Source: CAZKBP01 sp964551015 (GTDB lineage: Bacteria; Bacteroidota; Bacteroidia; Cytophagales; Microscillaceae). From it: a stretch of 39,163 bases of DNA. Position 1 is the first letter of the stretch. Each line of letters starts with the position of its first letter. Below the pieces are notes generated by a model. That model did not search any database and was not told where the DNA came from. It saw only the letters and a list, made by a program, of their open reading frames with translations. This document shows, one piece after another, positions 31,975 through 39,163 of the stretch. A program made the position numbers and the translations under genes. The stretch covers positions 1-39,163 of the forward strand of contig CAZKBP010000045.1 in the NCBI GenBank assembly GCA_964551015.1, given 5' to 3'.

Positions 31975-32811
31975 ATGAAGAAACCAGATAAAATAGATGT
32001 GATAGACCTAATTCCAGAACTTGACAAGATGCTTTTCAAGTTGTTGGAAGGATTATCTTCGGGTGATTGGGAGAAACAAACAATTGCTCCAAAATGGAAG
32101 GTTAAAGATATTGCTGTCCACTTGTTGGACGGCAATTTAAGAACCCTTTCAATGTTGCGTGATAATTATTATGGTGAGAAACCAGAGGCTATAAATTCTT
32201 ATGCAGATTTATTAGACTTCTTAAATAATTTAAACGCTGATTGGGTTAAAGCAACTAAAAGGCTTAGCCCAAAAGTTATTATAGATTTATTAAAGTCATC
32301 AGGAAAAGAATACAGCGATTTCTTAGCTACTTTAAATCCTGACGATAAAGCCGAATTTTCTGTTGCTTGGGCAGGTGAAAATGAATCAAAGAATTGGTTT
32401 CACATAGCAAGGGAATACACTGAAAAATGGCATCATCAACAACAAATTAGGCTTGCAGTGGGTGAAGAAAAAGAGTTATTGAAAGAAGAATGGTACTATC
32501 CATACTTGGACACGTCAGTGAGGGCACTTTCCTATCACTATAGAGATGTAGACGGAGAAGCTAAAGATTTGATAAAATTTACTTTCTTGGGGGTAACAGA
32601 AAAAAGTTGGTTTCTATACTATGAAAATGGTTGGGAACTTTTAACCTCTATAAATGCTGAACCAAAGAGTGAAGTTAGAATCAGAGACGAATATGCTTGG
32701 AAAATATTCACCAAAGGAATGACGAGGGAAAAAGCTATTGAATCATCGGAGATTATCGGAAATAAAAGACTTGGTGAAAAAATATTTGATATGATTGCTG
32801 TAATGGCATAG
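31975..32811 (+). CDS. DinB-like / maleylpyruvate isomerase N-terminal domain protein
   Basis: 278 residues. The N-terminal four-helix DinB/MDMPI fold (about 8-165) has the metal-site pattern: a histidine in VKDIAVHLLDGN and H-x-x-x at EYTEKWHHQQQIRLAVG. The C-terminal half (about 180-278) resembles the SCP2-like domain that often follows (FTFLGVTEKSWFLYY, DEYAWKIFTKG). Family members are metal-dependent thiol-linked transferases; the specific reaction is unknown. It is a stand-alone gene preceded by a shared leader module, so probably an acquired accessory gene. Confidence 0.85.
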   Translation: MKKPDKIDVIDLIPELDKMLFKLLEGLSSGDWEKQTIAPKWKVKDIAVHLLDGNLRTLSMLRDNYYGEKPEAINSYADLLDFLNNLNADWVKATKRLSPKVIIDLLKSSGKEYSDFLATLNPDDKAEFSVAWAGENESKNWFHIAREYTEKWHHQQQIRLAVGEEKELLKEEWYYPYLDTSVRALSYHYRDVDGEAKDLIKFTFLGVTEKSWFLYYENGWELLTSINAEPKSEVRIRDEYAWKIFTKGMTREKAIESSEIIGNKRLGEKIFDMIAVMA

Positions 32812-32891
32812 TAAAAACCACATACAACACTGTATAGGCAATAATGCTCCCTAAACGGTCATACTAGGCATATACTAATCATCACTCTTCA

Positions 32892-33482
32892 ATGACAAAC
32901 CTCGAAATACTAAAAGCAGCATTAAAAGCATTCTCTGGCATGTCCGAAGAAGCATTCGCTTTATCCTCGAATTTCTGGTATGAAAAATCTTTCAAAAAAG
33001 GGGAACGCTTCAACGACTATAAAAATGTGTGCAAAGAGTTAGGCTTCGTGATAAAAGGTACTTTTCGCTCTTACATCATAGACCAAAAGTCCGGAGATGA
33101 GAAGAACATATTCTTCTTCTCCAAAAATAAATTTGTCACGGCTTACAAAAGTTTTGTGAGACAAATCCCGTGTAATTATTATACAGAAGCATTGACCGAT
33201 GCTCAGATAGTTTGCATCAATATCTTAGATCTCAGAAAGCTATATCAAGAATCTCACGAGTGGGAATGCTTTGGTCGCTTGACGGCTGAAATGGCCGCAA
33301 ATATTGTCATTGATAGAGTTGAAAGTTTTTTATTAAAGTCGCCAGAAGAGCGATACCTTGATCTTATCGAAGCCCACCCTGAACTTCACGAAAAAGTGCC
33401 CCTTTACCATATTTCATCTTACTTAGGAATACAAGGCCCATCCCTTAGCAGAATAAGAAAAAGAATCGCGGGTAAGGACTGA
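32892..33482 (+). CDS. Crp/Fnr-family transcriptional regulator
   Basis: 196 residues. The cyclic-nucleotide-binding-like beta roll (about 15-125) contains FKKGERFNDY, ELGFVIKGTFRSYI and NIFFFSKNKFVTAY. The C-terminal winged helix (about 145-194) reads SPEERYLDLIEAHPELHEKV, then HISSYLGIQGPSLSRIRKRI. This is the usual Bacteroidota Crp-like length. Ligand residues of true cAMP binders are not evident, so the signal is unknown. The alpha/beta hydrolase 71 bp downstream is a likely target. Confidence 0.92.
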   Translation: MTNLEILKAALKAFSGMSEEAFALSSNFWYEKSFKKGERFNDYKNVCKELGFVIKGTFRSYIIDQKSGDEKNIFFFSKNKFVTAYKSFVRQIPCNYYTEALTDAQIVCINILDLRKLYQESHEWECFGRLTAEMAANIVIDRVESFLLKSPEERYLDLIEAHPELHEKVPLYHISSYLGIQGPSLSRIRKRIAGKD

Positions 33483-33553
33483 TTTTAACTTGGGTTAAAG
33501 AAATTGACCATCATCTCCTTCATCTTTGCATTGTAATTAATAAAGAAAGCAAA

Positions 33554-34408
33554 ATGAAAACAGTGAGTCTTTCTTTGATGGTAAGTCTGTGGCCACGCTC
33601 ACAGATAATTTCGCAAACTAAACCTGATGATAAAATGAAAAAGTCAATCAAGTCAAAATCAATCGTATTTATCCACGGCCTCTTTTTAAATTCAGAAAGT
33701 TGGGCAGGATGGAAGTCTTTCTTTGAAGAAAAAGGATATACTACTTACGCCCCATCTTATCCCGGCCACGAGGGTGATCCAGCAAAATTAAGGGAAAATG
33801 CACCAGAAAATTTAGGTCAGTTAACTTTCTCGGATGTAGTAAATCAAATGGAAGAGTTCCTTCAAACCCTACCCGAAAAACCAATCCTGATTGGTCATTC
33901 AATGGGGGCATTAGTCGCTCAGAAATTAGTAGAAAAAAATTTAGCCGAAGCTGCGGTAATCATCAGTAGTGCGCCTCCCAAGGGAGTCATGACAACAAAG
34001 CTGAGCTTTGCAAAATCTAACTTGGGTTTACTAAATCCTTTGAAGGGCAATTCTGTCCATTACCCGACCAAAAAGTGGTTCCACTATGCTTTCGCCAACA
34101 CGCTATCAAGGGAAGCATCAGACCGCATCTTTGAGCAATATGCGGTACCCGAAAGTAGAAATATTCCTCGTGAAACCTTGAAAAAAGCTGGAAAAATTGA
34201 TTTCAAAAAGCCGCACGTTCCTATGCTTTTTATTTCTGGTAAAGAAGACCATATCATTCCTGCATCGCTAAACTCGACAAACTTCAAACGATACAAAGAC
34301 AATAACAGCATCCGAGAACATAAAATCTTTGAAGGCAAAGATCACTTCCTCGTTGGATCAGAAAACTGGCAAGAAGTTACAAATTATGTACACAACTGGA
34401 TAAACTAA
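33554..34408 (+). CDS. Alpha/beta hydrolase
   Basis: 284 residues from the first ATG; M28 (33635, MKKSIKSKSIVFIHG) is an alternative start that removes an odd non-signal N-terminus. The core is IVFIHGLFLNSESW (oxyanion loop), nucleophile Ser116 in IGHSMGAL, acid in FISGKEDHIIP and base in FEGKDHFLVG. It resembles non-haem haloperoxidase/esterase-type soluble hydrolases. It is next to the Crp-like regulator gene, as is common in Bacteroidota. Substrate unknown. Confidence 0.9.
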   Translation: MKTVSLSLMVSLWPRSQIISQTKPDDKMKKSIKSKSIVFIHGLFLNSESWAGWKSFFEEKGYTTYAPSYPGHEGDPAKLRENAPENLGQLTFSDVVNQMEEFLQTLPEKPILIGHSMGALVAQKLVEKNLAEAAVIISSAPPKGVMTTKLSFAKSNLGLLNPLKGNSVHYPTKKWFHYAFANTLSREASDRIFEQYAVPESRNIPRETLKKAGKIDFKKPHVPMLFISGKEDHIIPASLNSTNFKRYKDNNSIREHKIFEGKDHFLVGSENWQEVTNYVHNWIN

Positions 34409-34417
34409 AACGATATA

Positions 34418-34519
34418 CAACCATAGGTAGCTGTCCATGGTTGCTTACTTCACCCCCTACCGCAAGTGTTGAGCGATAGCGATCACTTGTGGTAGAAAAG
34501 ACTTTAAGTCTTCAGACTT
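34418..34519 (+). terminator. Hairpin cluster after the hydrolase
   Basis: Three hairpins in a row: CAACCAT / ATGGTTG (34418-34443), CTACCGCAAGTG / CACTTGTGGTAG (34457-34495, 12 bp with one G-U) and AAGTC / GACTT (34506-34519). The second is followed by AAAAG rather than T, so it is a structural barrier rather than a textbook terminator. Confidence 0.45.
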
Positions 34520-34550
34520 GCATAACTTAATAACCGCCCCCCTACCTCGA

Positions 34551-34591
34551 ACACAGAATAGGGGGTAGAAAACACAGAATAGGGGGGTATC
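34551..34591. repeat. Short G-rich tandem repeat
   Basis: ACACAGAATAGGGGG occurs at 34551 and again at 34572, 21 bp apart; GTAGGGGG follows at 34596 and its complement CCCCCCTAC precedes at about 34538. These could form a G/C stem. No gene is supported between 34409 and 34674. Confidence 0.4.
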
Positions 34592-34674
34592 CGAAGTAGG
34601 GGGCTAATCTTGTAGGGGTTTATTGAGGAGGAAATTTGGATAAAAATGGTTAGCTTAGAAAAAAAAGAAAATCT

Positions 34675-34907
34675 ATGAGTGAATTTAGTGATTTAGTTCA
34701 TTTTCGTCCACAGGTAAAAAAAGTCTGGACCGGGCGGCACGGCTTTTACAGGAGCAAGCGGGTTTGTCTTTTTCTCAGGTCATGGGTCCGAGTTTTCGCC
34801 AGACCGTGGCCGGTCTTTTTTCCCATCCCCAGATGAATGTGGAGACGATGCTTTCGGGGCATATTGCGGCGACTGTGCAGCGAGCCGAGGCCAGCGAGGG
34901 GGAATAG
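34675..34907 (+). pseudogene. Unidentified small protein, frameshifted in a poly-A run
   Basis: From ATG 34675 the frame reads MSEFSDLVHFRPQVKK, then goes out of frame at a run of seven A (34716-34722). With eight A it would continue SLDRAARLLQEQAGLSFSQV, then FRQTVAGLFSHPQMNVETML and end EASEGE-stop at 34907, a soluble 77-residue helical protein. The unshifted frame becomes W/R-rich and non-protein-like before a stop. I do not recognise the family. The 22 bp just upstream (34650-34671) are identical to 1972-1993. Confidence 0.5.
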
Positions 34908-34930
34908 GCCCAAGCGGCTCGGTCATCTCT

Positions 34931-35773
34931 TTAATGAGATTTTAAGTAGGGACTCTCTTTCTGTATAACTTCGGTTTTAATGACTTCACCCAAATCCGGG
35001 AAAGAAAATTCATCAATAAGTACGATTGCGTGATTTTTTCTTATCTTCTCAAATTCTTCTTGGACACCTGCGTAAGTAGTTTCATCAAAATAGGCAACCG
35101 CCACGATAAAGTCCCAGTCGCGGGCTGTATGAGCCTGATTTTCGTAAAGTTCATATTTTTTAAATAAACCCTGCAATACGGCTAAGCTATCCATCCTAAA
35201 CCAGTTTTTCTCGATGTACTCTTTTAAACGGGAGCGTTGATCTTTTTTTGCTTTGAGATAAGTAAATGTCCAGGTAAGTTCATCCTCAGATTCTTCCTTG
35301 GGGTACTTAGCTTTGGTGAACCACCGAGTACCCCAACGACGAACCGAATGTTCTTGAATTTTTCCGTTATGAATGTTTTGAATCATTTGATCATTTTTAC
35401 CATTGGTAGCGGCAATCATAGACCATTCAAGATTTTCCTTGAGCAAGACGGATGCTTCTTCAATGTACGGCACCTGACCGACAATCGGATCAATCTGGGC
35501 GGTAACCACGATTCCGTTTGGGCTATGTAATATCGTAGTAAATTTTGCGGGAGCACTATGCTCGACGTATAGACTATCCGATCCTTGATGCCACATCTTC
35601 CAGGAAATGCGAATGGGCTCACCGTTCTGAATTGCTGATATCAGGGTAGGTAAAGCCCCCCGGATTACCTTTCCATCTGCATCATTTTCAAAGATTAGCT
35701 CCCAAGAATCCTGCGCAGAGAGTAGACTTTTTGATAGAAAAAGTAGTAAACTGAATAAATATAAAATTTTCAT
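34931..35773 (-). CDS. Exported protein of unknown function
   Basis: 280 residues. The start at 35773 gives a clear signal peptide, MKILYLFSLLLFLSKSLLSAQ; upstream codons in the same frame do not look like coding sequence. The mature part has a beta-rich first half (WELIFENDADGKVIRGALPT, EPIRISWKMW, HSPNGIVVTAQIDPIVGQV) and charged helices in the second half (LKAKKDQRSRLKEYIEKNWF). I do not recognise a domain. It is 70 bp downstream of the TPR protein gene, possibly in the same transcript. Confidence 0.8.
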   Translation of the reverse strand: MKILYLFSLLLFLSKSLLSAQDSWELIFENDADGKVIRGALPTLISAIQNGEPIRISWKMWHQGSDSLYVEHSAPAKFTTILHSPNGIVVTAQIDPIVGQVPYIEEASVLLKENLEWSMIAATNGKNDQMIQNIHNGKIQEHSVRRWGTRWFTKAKYPKEESEDELTWTFTYLKAKKDQRSRLKEYIEKNWFRMDSLAVLQGLFKKYELYENQAHTARDWDFIVAVAYFDETTYAGVQEEFEKIRKNHAIVLIDEFSFPDLGEVIKTEVIQKESPYLKSH

Positions 35774-35843
35774 TAAACGCACTTTTTTATAAGATAGGAA
35801 AAGAGAGGATATATTTTTTAGGATGGAAAATAACAAGATACTT

Positions 35844-37103
35844 TTACAGCATCGCTTCTCCTTTTTCGAGCCGTTGAATATTCTCTTGGATACGGCCCCG
35901 GTTGCCTTCATCTGGGTTTAGGGTAAGACTTTTTCTGAGGTAGTGGAGGGCTTCGGTGAAGTTTTTTTGGGCATTATAAAAACGGGCCAGTCCAACCATA
36001 GGCACAAAGTGATCGGGGTGTTTGGCCGCATTTTTCTCAAAAGTTGTTTGGGCCAGGTTAAGTTGCTCCTGATCCATAAGCCATCGCCCCACTTGATGCA
36101 CATCCATGACGGATAGGTCAGGGTGCCCTAAGATATCATTTAAAAAAGTGCGGAGGGTACTTTCTTCTTGTTTAAGAAATAACATCATTCTCAATTTGGC
36201 CTCTATGGTTTGGTAGGAGGTTTTTTTTACTAAAGCTTTGTCCATCATCAGCAAGGCTGATTGCGCATCCGAGGGTACATACTCCTTGTTTTGTAAGTTA
36301 CTAAAAGCGGCTTCCATAAAGTTGTGTGCACTAGGAAAAGCAATGTGGGCAAGGTCAATGCGGTAATCAGCGGAGATTAGGCGCTCGTTCGCTATGCTTT
36401 TGAGCCCCCCCCTAGGAAAGGACTGCTCGTGAACGGTGTACTCTTTCTTAACCATTACTCCATTTTGTTTATCTAAATAAATACGGGCATCTCCAACGTT
36501 GGAGCTATCCAAAGAAAAAAAGGCAATGTCATAGCAGTCTATCCGGGTATTTTCATCGGTGAGTAGCGTGAGTTGGTCAATTACTTTAACCTTGAAAGGC
36601 CGGGGGGCATCGTTTGTGGAATTAACGCCATAAGCAATGGTTTCTTCATAGTTTAAGTGAAGATCAGTATAACGGAGGTAGAGAGATAAACTTTCCAGCG
36701 TGCTGAAGTAGGGTAGCTTTCCTTTCTGTATGTTGTTTACTTGGGGAGAAGATACCGGGCGAAAAGATATCCGGCCTTCTTTTTCATAGAAAGCAAAGCC
36801 ATAACCCCAACCGTAACGAGCACTATCGTGAAGGGTAATGATCTGATCATTTTTCAGAAGAAGTTTTACCCAATGCTGATGAATGGGCGGGTTTTCTTCT
36901 CGAATCACGTTGCGATTGTAGCGTTTCTCTTCATAAACTAATGTATCACCTTTCCGGTACGTATTTACCTGGGCAAAATACTCCCAAGTAGGGTGATCGC
37001 CGTAATGTTTACCCAGGTAAAGTAAGGGTTCTTGAGCCAATAGGTGATCAAAACCGCAAATTAACGGCAAAAATAGTAGGAATAGAAATATGATTTTTTT
37101 CAT
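35844..37103 (-). CDS. Exported TPR-containing protein
   Basis: 419 residues with signal peptide about 1-24 (ends LLAQ). The middle (25-260) is beta-rich, of unknown family. The C-terminal 150 residues are helical with at least two TPR-like units (LNLAQTTFEKNAAKHPDHFV, LARFYNAQKNFTEALHYLRK-S-L-T-L-N-P). Likely a periplasmic or surface scaffold. It is divergent from the LytS-type kinase across 174 bp, so it may be a target of that two-component system. Confidence 0.82.
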   Translation of the reverse strand: MKKIIFLFLLFLPLICGFDHLLAQEPLLYLGKHYGDHPTWEYFAQVNTYRKGDTLVYEEKRYNRNVIREENPPIHQHWVKLLLKNDQIITLHDSARYGWGYGFAFYEKEGRISFRPVSSPQVNNIQKGKLPYFSTLESLSLYLRYTDLHLNYEETIAYGVNSTNDAPRPFKVKVIDQLTLLTDENTRIDCYDIAFFSLDSSNVGDARIYLDKQNGVMVKKEYTVHEQSFPRGGLKSIANERLISADYRIDLAHIAFPSAHNFMEAAFSNLQNKEYVPSDAQSALLMMDKALVKKTSYQTIEAKLRMMLFLKQEESTLRTFLNDILGHPDLSVMDVHQVGRWLMDQEQLNLAQTTFEKNAAKHPDHFVPMVGLARFYNAQKNFTEALHYLRKSLTLNPDEGNRGRIQENIQRLEKGEAML

Positions 37104-37277
37104 GGTTGTATGTTTTACAATGCTCCTGAATTTTTGAAAATAAAGGATAAACTCGTACTCAGCTAAGCAATCCGTCTTTCAAAATTAAGGTTACCAAATC
37201 AACGGTACCAACTATAAATGACCAAAGCTGTATATTTATGACGAAGCGAATTTATCCAACGCTATTAATCCTTTATT

Positions 37278-38291
37278 TTGCCAGACATGAAAAAACACGC
37301 TTGGAAACATAGCTTCATCGTAAACCTATTTGGTCTGATCATCTACGCATTATACCTCTACGGTACGGTATATCATTTACGTTTGGAAATGCCTACCTAC
37401 CGCTTCTGGACTTTGTATGTAGAAAAAATAAGCACCTTTGCATTTCTGGTTTTCGTTCATAACCTGTTTTTATTTCCTTATTTACTGCAAAAACGCCAGT
37501 ATTGGCTTTACTATGCCTCAATTCTCTTACTGATTGGGGGCAGTGTCTGGGTTCGGCTTTATTACTCCAGCTTCATACGCCAGGAGGAAAGCATCGCTCC
37601 GTTTTTTCGCTATGTATTGGGGCATAGTCTAGATTTAGTAACCGGAGCGAGTGTATTTTTTACCTATCGCTACTTTCAAATGAGACAAGAGGAAAACGAA
37701 AGGGTCTTGCTCAACCGAGATGCTGAACTCAAGTACCTTAAATCCCAGCTTGATCAACATTTTATATTTAATTGCCTTAATCTGATTTATAATGAAGTGA
37801 AAGCGCGAGGCCCCCAAGCTACCTTTATGATCGAGCAATTTTCCGGTTTGCTGCGTTATCATTTGAGCAAAAATACGGAAGTAGTTCCCCTAGAAACGGA
37901 GGTAAATTTTATAACCAGCTATATTTACTTACAGGAGCATCGCCTTAATGACCCCTCAGGGATTGATTTTTCCGTGGAGGGTGATGTAGAGGGAAAACAC
38001 ATTTTTTCTTTCGTGTTAATTCCTTTTATTGAAAATGCTTTCAAACACGGAAACGTAGGAGAGCAAAATTCTTGGATTGAGATTCGGATTAATATGAAAG
38101 GGCACGTACTACTCTTGCACGTAGAGAATAGCTTTAATCCTAGCTCAAAAACCGGATCGGGTTCACTAAAAATCGGTCTTCGTAATGTAAAAAAAAGATT
38201 GGCCCTACTCTACCCGGAGCATTATTTGAACATAAAATCGATGGACCTTACCTATCAAGTTGAACTACAAATAAACCTGCAACATACATGA
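37278..38291 (+). CDS. LytS/YehU-type sensor histidine kinase
   Basis: 337 residues; M4 is an equally good start. Four membrane helices cover about 12-32, 52-70, 78-98 and 112-131. The His_kinase domain follows: KYLKSQLDQHFIFNCLNLIY with His161 (family usually has NPHFLFNSLN; here DQ replaces NP and C replaces S), then the ATP lid region with IPFIENAFKHG (Asn253), and a G-box GSLKIGLRNVKKRL. It phosphorylates the LytTR regulator encoded directly downstream, whose start overlaps its stop (ATGA). The signal is unknown. Confidence 0.93.
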   Translation: MPDMKKHAWKHSFIVNLFGLIIYALYLYGTVYHLRLEMPTYRFWTLYVEKISTFAFLVFVHNLFLFPYLLQKRQYWLYYASILLLIGGSVWVRLYYSSFIRQEESIAPFFRYVLGHSLDLVTGASVFFTYRYFQMRQEENERVLLNRDAELKYLKSQLDQHFIFNCLNLIYNEVKARGPQATFMIEQFSGLLRYHLSKNTEVVPLETEVNFITSYIYLQEHRLNDPSGIDFSVEGDVEGKHIFSFVLIPFIENAFKHGNVGEQNSWIEIRINMKGHVLLLHVENSFNPSSKTGSGSLKIGLRNVKKRLALLYPEHYLNIKSMDLTYQVELQINLQHT

Positions 38292-38986
38292 ACGCAACTA
38301 CTCTTATCGTAGATGACGAACCAGCCGCCCGCGCACTGCTTGAGCAATATGTAGAAGAAATTACTTCCCTGAGACTGGCAAGCTCCTTTGCCGATCCGCT
38401 GAAAGCTTTTAACTTTTTGCTTAAAAACCCGGTAGATATCGTTTTACTAGATATTAATATGCCCCAGCTATCCGGTCTTGAGCTTTCCCGGAGTATTTCG
38501 GAGAAGACCGCGATTATTTTTACCACCGCTTATTCAAACTATGCCTTAGAAAGCTTCGGTGCTGGGGCTATAGATTATTTGGTTAAACCCATTCCGTTAG
38601 GACGTTTTTTGACGGCTATCCGAAAAGCTTTTCGCTACATTGGTAAAGACTTCCGGGGAGATATGCGTACAATGGCTCAATTTGCATTAAAAATTGATGG
38701 TAGGGAAAAAACCATAGACCCGGCTCGTATCAAATATATCCAAGGTTTTGGGAATTATATCAAAGTCTACACCACCTCGGAGATGCTATTGGCTACCGAA
38801 ACGATGAAAAACGTGGAGGGCTCTTTACAAGGCCAGGGGTTTTTACGGGTGCATCGTTCTTACTTAGTAAATACCGAATTTATCAGTCATTACACCGAAA
38901 AATTAAATCTAAAAGGAGAAATTGAGCTACCGGTCGGGCCTTTGTACAAAAAAGATTTGTTAGGTTTTCTGAAAAATAAAGGCTGA
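38288..38986 (+). CDS. LytTR-family response regulator
   Basis: 232 residues. Receiver domain about 1-118: acidic pair DD at 9-10, phospho-acceptor Asp55 in VLLDINMP, T79/T80 in FTTAYS, Lys100 in LVKPI. LytTR DNA-binding domain about 135-230: ARIKYIQGFGNYIKVYT, MKNVEGSLQGQGFLRVHRSY. Overlaps the kinase gene by 4 bp and is co-translated. Likely targets include the divergent exported-protein genes. Confidence 0.95.
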   Translation: MNATTLIVDDEPAARALLEQYVEEITSLRLASSFADPLKAFNFLLKNPVDIVLLDINMPQLSGLELSRSISEKTAIIFTTAYSNYALESFGAGAIDYLVKPIPLGRFLTAIRKAFRYIGKDFRGDMRTMAQFALKIDGREKTIDPARIKYIQGFGNYIKVYTTSEMLLATETMKNVEGSLQGQGFLRVHRSYLVNTEFISHYTEKLNLKGEIELPVGPLYKKDLLGFLKNKG

Positions 38987-39026
38987 CATCAAAAATTGAG
39001 TCCTTTTCGGATCATCTTCCCATTGC

Positions 39027-39163
39027 CCAAACTGGCGCGCGTTTGTAACGCGTGCCGCTTGGTTGGCCTCCATTTTACCCAAGCTTCTGGCTCTGCCACC
39101 GTTTTTTGCCAAACTGGCGCGCGTTTGTAACGCGTGCCGCTTGGTTGGCCTCCATTTTACCCA
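39027..39163. repeat. 55-bp direct repeat, period 82 bp, at window end
   Basis: 39027-39081 and 39109-39163 are identical over 55 bp, separated by 27 bp. Each contains the hairpin GGCGCGCGTT-tgt-AACGCGTGCC (39034-39056 in copy 1), about 10 bp with one G-U. The window ends at the last base of copy 2, so more copies may follow. It is intergenic after the LytTR gene and may act as terminator or be part of an extragenic palindrome family. Confidence 0.8.

Noticed and set aside
32812..32891. Integron attC-like site after the DinB-like gene
   Set aside because: The ACATACAACACTGTATAGGC stretch has no convincing paired core sites and no integrase is nearby.
39027..39163. CRISPR array
   Set aside because: The repeated unit is 55 bp, the spacer-like part is 27 bp, only two copies are visible, and no cas genes occur in the window.

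Overview
The window comes from a Bacteroidota genome, probably a Saprospiria- or Cytophagia-like environmental bacterium. The evidence is a very large PKD-repeat protein with a type IX secretion (CHU_C, type B) C-terminal signal next to a PorP/SprF gene, TonB receptors carrying an N-terminal carboxypeptidase-regulatory-like domain, a LytS/LytTR pair, and promoters of the TAnnTTTG type. 

Layout. (1) 1-7.3 kb is accessory metabolism built from small regulator-plus-enzyme modules: an SDR and a double SnoaL-like protein divergent from an HxlR regulator, a lone SnoaL-like gene, then an AraC regulator, a DUF1772 membrane protein, an NmrA-like protein and a secreted S33 hydrolase. Two families of dispersed repeats punctuate this region, one containing a tRNA 3'-end-like sequence. 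(2) 7.6-18.1 kb, all on the minus strand, is an iron/siderophore block: lipoprotein plus TonB siderophore receptor, a second TonB receptor, and an operon of DUF3325-like, DUF3649-like and two PepSY-TM proteins plus a small membrane protein. Two of these genes are broken. A 19-bp palindromic box (half-site AGTCTAAAT) lies in front of each of the three transcription units. Two further boxes at 27.45 and 27.65 kb stand in front of no iron gene. (3) 18.9-25.7 kb holds the type IX secretion pair. (4) 25.8-31.7 kb is a defence region: an Rpn-type nuclease whose C-terminal tail is duplicated as a separate small gene, and a retron-like cassette lying between the two ends of a broken type IIG restriction-modification gene. 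(5) 32-34.4 kb holds a DinB-like protein, a Crp-type regulator and an alpha/beta hydrolase. (6) 34.9-39.2 kb holds two exported proteins, a LytS-type kinase and LytTR regulator, and a long direct repeat at the window end.

The most interesting element is at 28.5-31.5 kb. A structured RNA region with a 22-bp perfect msd-like stem and candidate a1/a2 arms is followed by a retron-type reverse transcriptase (NVKQH, YADD and VTG motifs). Its C-terminus carries what reads as an AbiEi antitoxin domain. This gene overlaps by ATGA an AbiEii nucleotidyltransferase toxin gene. I read it as a retron merged with a type IV toxin-antitoxin system. A separate winged-helix gene just upstream may supply the DNA-binding part that AbiEi normally has. 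Domain names are my recognition of family patterns; no database search was possible.
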